A stretch of DNA of 64,000 nt from Capronia americana (taxonomy: Eukaryota > Ascomycota > Eurotiomycetes > Chaetothyriales > Herpotrichiellaceae): contig JADWQD010000004.1 of assembly GCA_016110215.1 (NCBI GenBank), positions 2,666,001 through 2,730,000 on the forward strand, given 5' to 3'. The position numbers and the translations under genes are program-made. Positions 1-9,573 of this stretch are shown one piece after another (the first letter of the stretch is position 1; every line of letters starts with the position of its first letter). The notes under the pieces were generated by a model. The model worked only from the letters and a program-made list of their open reading frames with translations, did no database searches and was not told the DNA's origin.

Positions 1-2041
1 TGAGCGTGCCGTCATAATCGAACATGAAAAGTCGTTTCTTGGCGCTGTGGTACTGCCGAATCATGGTGTTGCGGTCGAGCGCCGGGGTGAGGTCTGACTG
101 GCTGAAGGAAGTGAGATTGGTGAGTAATCTCTTGAGAAAGCCGTTCGACCAGGTCGCTACTGTATGTGTTGTCACGTAGTTGTAAAGCTTTTCGTGGTCG
201 GCTTGCTTCTGAGCCGGCGGCATTTCTAGAGCTTTCTTCAAAGCGTCTGCCACTCCCCCCAGATCCCACGGATTGATGTGTATAGCATTGCCCAAGCTGG
301 CAGCAGTTCCGGAGAATTCAGATAGAATCAGTGGCCCGTGGTTATTCTTCTGGCAGATAACATATTCCAAGCTGGTCGTGTTCATGCCGTCTCTGACGCT
401 GGTGATAAGTCCGACATCGGCTACTCTGAGCAGGGCAAAGTATTCCTGGGAGGACAGGTACTGCGGATAGTGTTGAACAGGCGAGTGACTCAGGGATCCG
501 TACTCCCCATTGATGCGTGACACTAGATTGGAGATCTTGTGTTCAACCTTGTGTGCTCCGTCTACCTTGTCCTCTAAAACGCTGGTTGGACTCGTCACCT
601 GGATCAGAACCACTTTGTCACGCCACGCGGGATACCTCTCCAGAAACATCTCGAATGCCATGAGTTTCTGGGCCACGCCCCTGACGGTGTCCAGCCTGTC
701 GCGACCGACAATGATCTTTTTGCCAGCGTACATTTTTTTCAGCGCCTTCATGTTCTTTTCGATGATCGGGTCTCCGAATGCTTGCTTCTGCACCGTGGCC
801 ACGTCAATGCCAATGGGGAAAACATCCACAGCGACGTGTGCTCCATATGCGTCCACGCCTGCAGAACTTGATTCAAAGCCCAAGATTCTCTTGCAGCACG
901 AGTTGAAGTGCCGGGAGAAGCTGTATGATTGGAAACCGATCATCGTTGCACCAAGCGCACCAGTCAGGATGTCCTTTCTCCTGGGCAGGCAGCGCATGTA
1001 TTCGCTACTAGGGAATGGAATGTGCAGGAAGAAGCCGATGTAAATGTTGGGAATTCGTTGCCGAAGCATGCTCGGCAGCATCATTAGGTGGTAATCATGG
1101 ATCCAGATGATATCCCCCGGTTGATAGATTTGCAGAATCCGATCTGCAAAGCCCTGGTTCATCCGCACATAGTCGTTCCATGAAGTCTTCTCTGCTCGGC
1201 CATCGTCCGGACCATGTTGTCTATAGTGGAAAAGGGTGTAGAGCTCATGTTCGGCGTACTTGCGCCAACGGCTTTGATCCTTGAAGACGAACTCGCCTCC
1301 CTCATCCCCTTGGTTCTCTGGCAGCCATACAGGAAGTACCTTTCCGTCTGGGTGTTGTGCCAGAATCTTCTCGAGGCGGTTGCGATCGACTCGTGTTAGG
1401 CTAAGATGATCAGGCTGCGGAACATGGGCAGCCGGGTTGGATCCGTTGACCGGGTACGGGGCGGCGTATTTATTGATAGGATGGGGAAGTTGGGCAGCAG
1501 CGATTGCCGCTGCTGCGTCGGCCTGTAGTATACTGATAGCCTTTTCTTGTTGCTTGGTACGAATCTCTCCTGTCCAACCCACCAACGTGTGATTCCAAGG
1601 CGTCTTCCCCGACGACAGGTGGGCGAAGGAGTCGAAGAGAGCAGATGTTCCGCGGCGATTTGAGAGCGCCCAGTCTCCCTCGCCGCCATGGGTCAGTTGG
1701 TAGGGGATGCAGAAAGTCGCGCTGATGACGTTTCCGCTCAAGCGAAGACCAGGATATGCTGTTCGTGGATCCACGTCGATGGCCTCGGCGCCTCTGGAAT
1801 CAACAAGGCTGAGCCGGCGGAGGATTTCATGCTTTGACCTTGCACCCTTCGCCACGTCTACTGGTGATTCGGGCGTGACGTGATCTTCAGCGCCCTGCTT
1901 CCCGGGCAGGGAGAAATAAGATGTCGTCGGCCGTTCCTGTTCCGACATCTTTTCAGGTTCGCTTGTGAAGTTCGCCTGCTGGTTCTGAGGACCACCTTGC
2001 TGCGACGGGACCTCCTTGGGTCCGCCGGGGTGGCCGACCAT
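1..2041 (-). CDS. tps2: Trehalose-6-phosphate phosphatase, Tps2/OrlA type (C-terminus cut off by window edge)
   Basis: Dephosphorylates trehalose-6-phosphate to trehalose in the cytosolic trehalose synthase complex. The frame is open without introns for 680 codons from the ATG at 2041 to the window edge. After a disordered N-terminus comes a full glycosyltransferase-20 (synthase-like) domain with HDYHLMMLP, GRDRLDTVRGV and a SVRDGMNTTSLEY segment. The last visible residues are MFDYDGTL (Asp675, Asp677), motif I of the HAD-type phosphatase domain, so the catalytic domain starts here and continues outside the window. The Arg in place of Lys in the DRLDxxxG loop and the overall layout match yeast Tps2 rather than Tps1. 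The regulatory paralogues Tps3/Tsl1 are less likely. Two AGGGG stress-element-like motifs lie upstream at 2471-2475 and 2678-2682. Confidence 0.9.
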   Translation of the reverse strand, partial: MVGHPGGPKEVPSQQGGPQNQQANFTSEPEKMSEQERPTTSYFSLPGKQGAEDHVTPESPVDVAKGARSKHEILRRLSLVDSRGAEAIDVDPRTAYPGLRLSGNVISATFCIPYQLTHGGEGDWALSNRRGTSALFDSFAHLSSGKTPWNHTLVGWTGEIRTKQQEKAISILQADAAAAIAAAQLPHPINKYAAPYPVNGSNPAAHVPQPDHLSLTRVDRNRLEKILAQHPDGKVLPVWLPENQGDEGGEFVFKDQSRWRKYAEHELYTLFHYRQHGPDDGRAEKTSWNDYVRMNQGFADRILQIYQPGDIIWIHDYHLMMLPSMLRQRIPNIYIGFFLHIPFPSSEYMRCLPRRKDILTGALGATMIGFQSYSFSRHFNSCCKRILGFESSSAGVDAYGAHVAVDVFPIGIDVATVQKQAFGDPIIEKNMKALKKMYAGKKIIVGRDRLDTVRGVAQKLMAFEMFLERYPAWRDKVVLIQVTSPTSVLEDKVDGAHKVEHKISNLVSRINGEYGSLSHSPVQHYPQYLSSQEYFALLRVADVGLITSVRDGMNTTSLEYVICQKNNHGPLILSEFSGTAASLGNAIHINPWDLGGVADALKKALEMPPAQKQADHEKLYNYVTTHTVATWSNGFLKRLLTNLTSFSQSDLTPALDRNTMIRQYHSAKKRLFMFDYDGTL

Positions 2042-3123
2042 GACGAATATGCCGAAGTGGGAAGAATAAAATCAAATAGTCTACGATTAGAGAGATGTCG
2101 CTAAATATCCGATCAGTCAATCACCTGCACCCCGAAATAAGGATGTCGATCTAGACTTTGGTGAGCGAGTGAGGTGCGTAGACAGCCTTTTCTGGCTATG
2201 CAGGCGGGGTAGTGGTGAGGAGAAAATAAAAATAACAAACAAGGTCCCAGCAGAAATGAGGGATGGGCAAAAGCAGAAGAGATGGAAATGTACCTTTCCG
2301 GAGATGTCGCAAGTCTAGGAGCCCAGGCACAAGCGCCGAACGATGGTGATGTGCATATGATAGTTTGTTGGAAAGAGGAAGTGGCCGTTGACCAAGCTCG
2401 AGTTCACCTGCAGCTGTTCTCGGAAGGCAACCCCGGCCTGCAGCTTCGTCATATGCTTCCGGTAATCACAAGGGGAACAACCGTTCGTAGTGGCGACATC
2501 CGCTGGGGTTTACTCACATGAATCGTTGAGTCCCGAGAGCTTCAGTAGTCGAAAAAAAGTCGTAAGATGCTGCACATGCTGCCCCGTCTTGCGCTACTGT
2601 ACTCGTAGGTGTCCAATGAAACTAGATACGCTTGGGGATGTCGTTGGGTCTTCACTCTCGTCCACTGGTTCTAGCCAAGGGGATCCCCAAAGTTGACAAT
2701 GTGCTCAGACTGCTGGACCAGCCTGCTTGTAAGAACACAAGCTCTTATTCGTTTAAAAGGTCGTGTTGGGCCGATATTGTTCTTGAGCCAGGGAAAAGTT
2801 CGGGATGATGGAAGGGTTGGCTTACATAGTATGTACGAGTTAGTCAGAAAGAGTTGACCCGTGGCTGCGAGTTACAGTAGGCGCAAGCCAAGCGACGCCC
2901 TGGGTGCATGACTGATTAAGTTTAGGCACCTTGCTCTGGGCTTAATGGGTAGTCGCCAAGCATGTGGGAAGCCACCCCAGGCTGCACGTGCTCCTTTGGG
3001 ATCTCAGTTGCTCAGAGGAAACAGGTGCGACAAACAATCTCAAGCATACGGAACTTACGAATATTATACTGGCCTTGAAGCACACGGCACCCCGTCACTG
3101 GACCTTGACCTGTTCTTTCATTC
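2042..3123. other. Divergent intergenic region
   Basis: About 1.1 kb between the trehalose phosphatase (leftward) and the nucleotidyltransferase-like gene (rightward). It must hold both promoters and leaders. Short open frames here have no recognisable protein character. AGGGG motifs at 2471-2475 and 2678-2682 resemble fungal stress-response elements; no other structure was seen. Confidence 0.6.
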
Positions 3124-4842
3124 TTGTCCACCGTTCGGCAGAAATATCCGTCTGCGCCGCTCGTATGCTGCATGCCACCAAACCACCTCCTCATCCATCG
3201 AAGTCCACACAAACGACGTTATGAAGCTGCGGGCAGCATCATCTGCCAATATGTCCGTGCTAGGACTGGCACCTTCCGCCAGCATCGCAGCCTAGCATAT
3301 TCTGCTCAGGTCCATACCTCCGTTCCAGATAGTCCTGAGACCTTCACAGCCGAGCCCAACATCGATATCAAGAGCCTAGAAAATACCCTTCGTGCTCATC
3401 GCGAGGCAAACCGAGGACCGGTGGTGCGGAAGACCTTTAAAAAGGGCGAGTCCGTCTGGATAGAGGACCGAGATGGAGGACTGCCTGCGCTCAAGTTCAA
3501 AGTTCCACAGAAGAAGGTTGGACTTTTCAAGAGGGTTGATCTCTCTCCGGTCACAGGCTTGAGGGGCACCAGTCGCGACTTGGACGTGTTATGGCGGATA
3601 AGGGATACCGAGAAGAACCCTCCGTTACATTATCGCCTTCCGTGGCTCCGGCACCTGGACAGCCCAGACTCACTCGCTCCAATCTCAGCCATCGAGCGAC
3701 TCACTGCTGAAATTCAGGCATTTGAGAAGTATAGCTCTCCATCGGAAGAAGAGCAACGCGCGGCTAGCGACGCCCTGAACGATATTATCGAGTGCGTGAG
3801 GGCCACAGATAATGAGTTGGTTGTCGACGTCATTGGCTCCCGGGCCACAGATCTGGCTGATCCCCTTTCGGATCTTGATATCAATGTCTCCAGTCCAGAG
3901 CAATGGGTCATCTTGGACGACCCCGCGCAGGAAGCTCCATTCAAGGTTCTAAACAAGCTCTATAAGACTCTGCGGAAGCCTTCCAAAACCACCAACCAAT
4001 CTGTTTCTCATCGTATTGAAACTCATTGCTACCTCAGACATGCTCGAGTACCTATCTTACTTTGCTGTCACAAACCCTCGGGGCTCCCAATTCAGATTCA
4101 GTCCACGCCACGAACATATGACAGCCGGGAATACGTCAAAGCGTCGTTGAAGGAATTCCCATCTTTAAAAAGCTTGTTCAAAGTCCTCAAACAACTTTTG
4201 CAGATGCGAGGACTTACCATCGGCAGCAGTGGAGGTATCACATCCTATCCACTGCTGCAGATGATTGTCGCGGTGCTAAAATTCTCCGAGGGCAGATTCC
4301 ATCCGGCAGACGTGGGCAACCAGTTCCTCTTCTTCCTGGAATTTTACTCGGACATCAACTTTTCCACACATGGTATTTCAACAGAACCCTTGGAACTGTT
4401 CTCCAAAAGCGTCGGGCGGGCCGGAGAGCGTGAGAAGGAGCCGAGAGATGCGACAGGATTGCCAGATAAAGCGCGCTTGCGCCGGGACCATGTCACGTTC
4501 CAGGGCCGAAGTCGAAGAAGTTTCCAAAGGAGCAAGGACTATCTGATGACTCTCCAAGACCCTGCTAACCCCGTCAACGATCTTGGAAAGTCTTGTTTTC
4601 ACATACAAGATGTGCAAGAGACTTTCATCGCTATCAGGGCAGCTCTCAAGCGGGCAATGGCCCAATGGGACCTCATCTCTAGGACTTCAGGACGTCCAGG
4701 GGTGCAAAATGTAGCGCGTTCATTGCTGGAACCCTGTGTTGGAGGCGACTACAGAATATATGAGCATGAAAGAGACGATCTTCGCCGACTGGGTCGCGGC
4801 TCACTGGAAAGGTTGGAGGAGGCTGCCGCTCCAGAAGCTTGA
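3124..4842 (+). CDS. Non-canonical poly(A) polymerase / nucleotidyltransferase-like protein, probably mitochondrial
   Basis: 572 residues, single exon. The N-terminus (1-60) is rich in Arg, Ser and His and poor in acids, like a mitochondrial presequence; an internal start at Met17 (3172) is possible. Residues 238-253 carry the polymerase-beta signature, Gly-Ser followed by SDLDINV with Asp250 and Asp252. Residues 345-420 resemble the PAP central domain, with a VLKQLL..RGLT segment and GGITSYPLLQMIVAVLK. In active family members the third carboxylate sits in a strand after the RVPI motif (Trf4: IDVSF); here the strand reads GLPIQIQ, so Gln324 (codon 4093-4095) stands where Asp is expected. The protein is therefore either a pseudo-enzyme or uses another acid. 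The fold is fairly certain; RNA substrate and activity are not. It runs divergently from the trehalose phosphatase. Confidence 0.75.
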   Translation: MSTVRQKYPSAPLVCCMPPNHLLIHRSPHKRRYEAAGSIICQYVRARTGTFRQHRSLAYSAQVHTSVPDSPETFTAEPNIDIKSLENTLRAHREANRGPVVRKTFKKGESVWIEDRDGGLPALKFKVPQKKVGLFKRVDLSPVTGLRGTSRDLDVLWRIRDTEKNPPLHYRLPWLRHLDSPDSLAPISAIERLTAEIQAFEKYSSPSEEEQRAASDALNDIIECVRATDNELVVDVIGSRATDLADPLSDLDINVSSPEQWVILDDPAQEAPFKVLNKLYKTLRKPSKTTNQSVSHRIETHCYLRHARVPILLCCHKPSGLPIQIQSTPRTYDSREYVKASLKEFPSLKSLFKVLKQLLQMRGLTIGSSGGITSYPLLQMIVAVLKFSEGRFHPADVGNQFLFFLEFYSDINFSTHGISTEPLELFSKSVGRAGEREKEPRDATGLPDKARLRRDHVTFQGRSRRSFQRSKDYLMTLQDPANPVNDLGKSCFHIQDVQETFIAIRAALKRAMAQWDLISRTSGRPGVQNVARSLLEPCVGGDYRIYEHERDDLRRLGRGSLERLEEAAAPEA

Positions 4843-4994
4843 TTAATGTCACCATCTACATGAGAGTCTCCCCGCAATCTATCAACAGACCCCAAAGAGG
4901 ATGCGGATACCGCCCACCCTTCGTCCATGGACAGTCTTGAGAGCAGCAGCGGATCTGCCGGATGTCCCCGTCGATCTCATTCCCCGGTTCCCGT

Positions 4995-5573
4995 CTAGAA
5001 GACAGGGCCTTCATGCTGCTCGACACCACGTCCACCAGTGAACCACTCCACTCGATTCGCGGCATATTGTTCCACCCTCGGCTTTAATGCCGTCTCATGC
5101 AAGTTAAAGTCGTCCACGGTACCGATACGAAGAACACTTTTTCCGGGATAGCCAGAACTGACACGGTTCATGAGCGTTCCGCAAGTCTTACAGAAGTAAT
5201 TTGTCATAGTGTTTTCCGTGGCGATCGTCTTCGATTGGGCAAAAGCCGTCAAATTCTCCCTGCCGCGGATATAGGTGATGTAACGGTCGTCGACCACGAA
5301 GTTGGAGGCAAACATTGACGCTGTGATCTTGCGGCAGTCATAGCAATTGCAGATGAAGGTCTCGATTAGACCGGGTTTTGTGGTTGGGACTTCGAGCTGC
5401 ACGGCTCCGCAGAAGCAGGTTGCTGTTGCGCGGTCGTCTCTTGAGTAGCCATCTGAGGCGCTCCCGGACAGAGGAATAAATGGCTTTGAAATGTCTTGGG
5501 CGGCCATTGCTGCTGGTATTGCTACTGGTACTGAATGGTTTTTCAAGCTGATGTTGTGCTTGGATGCGATCAT
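4995..5573 (-). CDS. GFA/CENP-V family zinc protein (glutathione-dependent formaldehyde-activating-like)
   Basis: 192 residues, single exon, ATG at 5573; Met23 (5507) is an alternative start. The family binds two zinc ions through clustered cysteines: here CFCG (Cys53, Cys55), CNCYDC (Cys75, Cys77, Cys80) and CKTC (Cys128, Cys131) occur at the expected spacing. The founding bacterial enzyme, Gfa, was proposed to speed formaldehyde adduct formation with glutathione, but most fungal members have no known substrate, so the call is to family only. It is convergent with the nucleotidyltransferase-like gene, about 150 bp apart. Confidence 0.85.
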   Translation of the reverse strand: MIASKHNISLKNHSVPVAIPAAMAAQDISKPFIPLSGSASDGYSRDDRATATCFCGAVQLEVPTTKPGLIETFICNCYDCRKITASMFASNFVVDDRYITYIRGRENLTAFAQSKTIATENTMTNYFCKTCGTLMNRVSSGYPGKSVLRIGTVDDFNLHETALKPRVEQYAANRVEWFTGGRGVEQHEGPVF

Positions 5574-6803
5574 GGGTCGCTCAATACTGGTGTCGTGGTG
5601 AATGCCGGAGCTGGTGTCGGTGATGTTGGGTTTCTCGAATCCATTGTGGTCGTCATGCTTCTCTATATACCTCTATTAAACGCGTCCTGGACAGCATTAA
5701 CGGCAGCCTGTCTGCTCACATGGAGCAGACGACAGCACCTGCTAATTTGTCATGGCAGAGCGCATGACTGAGTTCACAGACTCCTCATACGTATACTTAT
5801 TGCCGTCCTGGTCAGATAATTTCCAGATGAGGACGGGGTGAAGGCTTGCAAAAGGGTTCTGAAAATGGGCGATGTTCCCATCATAACCTAATCGTCGGGG
5901 CACTTTCTTCTGGCAAAGGAGAACTTGCTCTCTACCTAGGTTCAAGTCTAGTTCGCATTGGGGACGGAAATGGAACACGTAGCTCGCTTATCTCGCTACG
6001 CTCGACCCGACCGCGCGCTGTCGAAACCCCCGCTAACCTTCTTCGCTCTCAAAATCTCCTATCTTGTTCGAAGCTTGTTGGCTACCCGATCGAGCTTACA
6101 AACTCACCGATACTCCATACGGCGAGGCTCCTTATGATAGGGCGGCCTCATTGCCAGTTTTGACTCCATATTCAACTTTCATGAGTAAACATCCCGTGGG
6201 GACGCTTTAACAGGCCTGATGCAGCCTTGCCGGCGGGTTGGTCGTGCTCCGTCAGGGTCTGGGTTCCGAGAAACCGCCTCTTGAAGCGCGGAAGGCTAGC
6301 TGAACAGGGAATTCTGTTTTGAATTTCCGAATGCTGAAGCACTTTGCAATGCCATCACTGGCGGTCTATCTCGCTATGCATGCCCAGGCTGCTCTCGGCC
6401 CCTCCGCACTTGCTGACAGAGCAACAGCTTGTCCTGCTCCCCACAGACTTCTCCTGTGGACTACAGCTTCATCCCCAGGCCGAGGAACAACTGGAGAACC
6501 CTCGGATTGCTGCTTCGCCGGTCACAACAGTATATGCTGTATGGCCAGTATGGGTACCTAGTTCGGCCGATCTACAATTTTTGGAAAGTGTCAAGCCTTA
6601 CAAATGCCTCCGGCGGCTCTAAAGGTAAGTCAAGCGAATGAGAGTGTGTTCCATGGCTATAAAACAAACCATGAAAGAGTGCAGTGGCCTCGACAGACTC
6701 GTCTGCAGAGCACGTACTACACACTGGCATCGACAAACTTATCTGCAGAACACGTTCTACACATAAGCATCGACCAGTCAACATCGAGCACCAGCCAGCC
6801 AAC
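5574..6803. other. Intergenic region with aldehyde dehydrogenase leader
   Basis: No convincing gene. The last 120 bp, just before the aldehyde dehydrogenase ATG, hold a 40-bp direct tandem repeat (separate entry). The rest is unique sequence with only short non-protein-like frames. Confidence 0.55.
6685..6764 (+). repeat. 40-bp direct tandem repeat in the leader of the aldehyde dehydrogenase gene
   Basis: Two abutting 40-bp copies, 6685-6724 and 6725-6764, agree at 33 of 40 positions by direct comparison. Each carries a CTGCAGA core and CTACACA near its end. A partial third copy (GCATCGACCAG) begins near 6767. The array ends about 40 bp before the start codon at 6804, so it is probably transcribed as 5' UTR or lies in the core promoter. 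Confidence 0.85.
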
Positions 6804-8412
6804 ATGTCCACGAAGACCATCGGCATCAATGGGAAGGAGCTCTCCATCCCAACGGGGCTTTTCATAAACAATGAGTTTGTCGAAGCAATCAGCAAGACGA
6901 CCTTGGCAGTCGAGAACCCTGCCACTGGAAAAGAGGTGCTCACCGTTCAGGAAGGTCAGGCAGAGGATGTTGATGCGGCCGTAAGGGCAGCGACGAAAGC
7001 ATTCAATGGCCCCGGGTGGAAAGACATCAGCCCGGATGAACGTGGGAAACTGCTGAACCGTCTCGCCGATATCATGGAGCAGAATAAGGAGGAGCTCATT
7101 GCCATTGAAATGCTCGACACCGGGAAGACGTACAAGCAAGCTTCTACGATTGATTTCGCTGGGTCGGTGGGGACTCTTCGCTACTATGCTGGATGGGCCG
7201 GCAAGATCGTCGGGACTTCATCTACCAACGTCCCGGGCATGTTCTCTTACACTAGGCGAGAGCCGATCGGTGTTTGTGGTCAAATCATCCCGTGGAAGTG
7301 AGTGCCACACCACCCCCCTCTACGAAGAAACAAGCATTGACCGGGTTGTACAGCTTTCCACTTATGATGTTCGTCTGGAAGATTGCTCCGGCGCTGGTTA
7401 CTGGGAACACAATTGTCATCAAGTCCTCCGAGACGACCCCCTTGTCTGCACTGAAAATGTGTGAGTACATCAAAAGTGCAGGCTTCCCGGCAGGAACAGT
7501 CAACTTGATATCCGGATATGGTAAGACAGTTGGGGCTGCTATTGCCAATCACATGGGCATTCAGAAGGTCGCTTTTACTGGCTCTACCGCCACGGGACGC
7601 ACGATCTTGAAGGCTGCAGCCAATTCAAACCTGAAGAAAGTGACATTGGAACTGGGTGGGAAGAGTCCAGTGAGTGGGGCGGCGCGGATAACGTTGAAAG
7701 CTGCTAACTCTCACAGAACGTCGTCTTTCCAGACGCAGACATCCAAAAAGCAGTTGAGTGGTCAGTGTATGGCATCGACATGAACATGGGACAAACCTGC
7801 CACGCCGGAACTAGAATTTTCGTCCACGAGGACGTCTATGACGAATTCATCACGGCTTTCACCGCGCGTTTCAAGTCCATTCGGGTTGGAGACAATTTTG
7901 ACAGCACAACGGACCAGGGACCGCAGAACTCCAAGGTCCAGTACGACAGGATCCTGGGTTATATCCAGTCCGGCAAGGAGGAAGGGGCGACACTGCACCT
8001 CGGTGGCAAGCCTCTCTCAGACAAAGGCTACTTCATCGAACCGACCATCTTCACCGATGTCAAGCCAAATATGAAGATTGTTCGCGAGGAAATCTTCGGC
8101 CCTGTTGTCGTGGTGGCAAAGTTCAAGACTGAAGAGGAAGCTATTGCTTTGGCGAACGACACCTCTTACGGACTTGCCGCCGGCATCTTCACCCGGGACT
8201 ATGAGAGAGCGATGAGGGTGACGGCGGCACTCCAGGCGGGTACTACCTGGGTCAATTTCTACAATGTGCTGCACTGGAGCTTGCCCTTCGGTGGATACAA
8301 GGAGTCCGGGCTTGGGAGGGAATGCGGTGAAGCGGCGCTGGAGAACTATACCGAAGTGAAAGCAGTAATGTACAACATGGGCATGCCGTTGCCCAATGCT
8401 CTGTGGGCTTAG
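6804..8412 (+). CDS. NAD(P)+-dependent aldehyde dehydrogenase
   Basis: Oxidises aldehydes to carboxylic acids. Three exons: 6804-7297, 7354-7669, 7717-8412; introns of 56 nt and 47 nt with TTGAC and CTAAC branch sites. The spliced protein is 501 residues, the usual ALDH length. The catalytic pair is visible as Glu264 in LELGGKSP and Cys298 in GQTCHAGTR, with the dinucleotide-site GSTATGR and EIFGPV motifs intact. The ATG at 6804 (MSTKTIGING) is preferred; the frame is open upstream to 6684, but that stretch is the 40-bp repeat. It resembles the cytosolic ethanol/acetaldehyde class (AldA, ALDH1/2-like) by its motifs; exact substrate unknown. Confidence 0.95.
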
Positions 8413-8621
8413 AGGAAGAGACCGAGAGGCTCCCGGGGTGGAAAGTGCCGGGCATATGCTGACAAGGCTGAAACGTAGGCGGCGCAAGGCTGAGCTTTCG
8501 GTGACTGCGGCCGTCACTTCCATTCATTTTGTAAATTATGCCTTGTCATCCGCTTTTCGATTTTCCTCTGCCTCAACTCTTGTTTGATGTTTATGAGTTC
8601 TGCCGCGACCAATCTTATCCG
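8413..8621. other. Short spacer between aldehyde dehydrogenase and UNC-50 gene
   Basis: About 210 bp between two genes on the same strand. It must contain the terminator of one and the promoter and leader of the other. The leader includes the short upstream frame at 8593-8625. Confidence 0.5.
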
Positions 8622-8625
8622 ATGA
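8593..8625 (+). promoter_or_regulatory. Upstream ORF whose stop overlaps the UNC-50 start codon
   Basis: A ten-codon frame (MSSAATNLIR then TGA) starts at 8593. Its TGA at 8623-8625 overlaps the ATG of the main frame at 8622-8624 as ATGA. If the transcript starts upstream of 8593, ribosomes would meet this frame first, and the overlap would favour reinitiation at the main ATG. The transcript start is not known. Confidence 0.45.
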
Positions 8626-9573
8626 GTAGCCCTCGAATTTCGACTCCGCGTCAATATGGCGGACCTCACTTTGGCGCCACGGCCACAGGGCGTTCTGACA
8701 TGCGCATGCCTCGATTCTTTAAACGGTCAGCAACCATACAGATTTGTCCGTCACTCGTCGGTGACTGACATATACTGTGGGCAGGCTATTCAAGTTCCCT
8801 CAAATGGACTTTGAGATGGCAGTGTGGGAAATGACGCATCTACTGATTGCGCCCAAGAAGGTGTTCAAGTCGATATACTATCATAAACGTGTGTCGAAGG
8901 ACCGACCAATGTGTCTAGGCGTACTCTGTGCTGACCAGAACGGATCATAGAGACGAGAAATACGTGGCATCGACCAGACCCGTCGTTCACCTACCTACTA
9001 TCCTTCTTCCTGCTCCTCACTTCATTCGCTTGGTCCCTCGCATACACACCATCCTTCGGCTCAGTCGTCAAGCTGGCCTTGCTCTTCGTGGTCATCCACT
9101 TCCTCGCAGGCTCACTACTCGTGTCGGCGATAGCGTACTATCTCGTCGGCAGACTGCTAGGTCCTGGCATTGCAGGCCTCCCTGGCCGCAGACGACAACA
9201 GGGCCTCTTCGGGCCCCCCGGTGGAACACGTGGCGCAGACGTCCTCGAATTCGGATACTGTTTCGACGTCTCTATCCGGGCATTCTTCCCTCCTTACGTC
9301 CTCCTCTACATCATCCAGTACATCCTCATGCCCATCCTGAACCATCAGAATCACGCCTCTACGTTCTTTGCGAATCTGCTATATCTTGGGGCGGGACTAT
9401 ACTGGAGTCTGATCACGTTTTTAGGGTATAACGCATTGCATTTCCTGCATCATACGCAGCTTTTGTTGAGTCCCATGTTGGCGTGGATTGTGATTTGGTT
9501 GGTGTGTACGATTTTGAACATCAATCTGACGACATGGGGGACGAGGTGGCTGTTCCTGGGCGTCAAGGGATGA
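8622..9573 (+). CDS. UNC-50 family Golgi membrane protein
   Basis: UNC-50 proteins are multi-pass inner nuclear/Golgi membrane proteins linked to Arf-dependent trafficking; yeast Gmh1 binds the Arf exchange factor Gea1. Three exons: 8622-8725, 8785-8888, 8951-9573; introns 59 and 62 nt with GACTGAC and GCTGACC branch sites. The product is 276 residues. Family hallmarks are KFPQMDFEMAVWEM, then YYHKQTRNTWHRPDPSF across the second splice junction, then several hydrophobic segments from about residue 90 on and EFGYCFDVSIRAFFP. The exon 2/3 junction restores the YYHKQT motif exactly, which supports the splice choice. It lies upstream of a Sec7 Arf exchange factor gene on the same strand; the functional link is suggestive only. 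Confidence 0.93.

Noticed and set aside
6684..6803. N-terminal extension of the aldehyde dehydrogenase to an upstream in-frame ATG
   Set aside because: The extra 40 residues are encoded by the 40-bp tandem repeat and do not resemble a targeting sequence; the ATG at 6804 gives the normal ALDH length.
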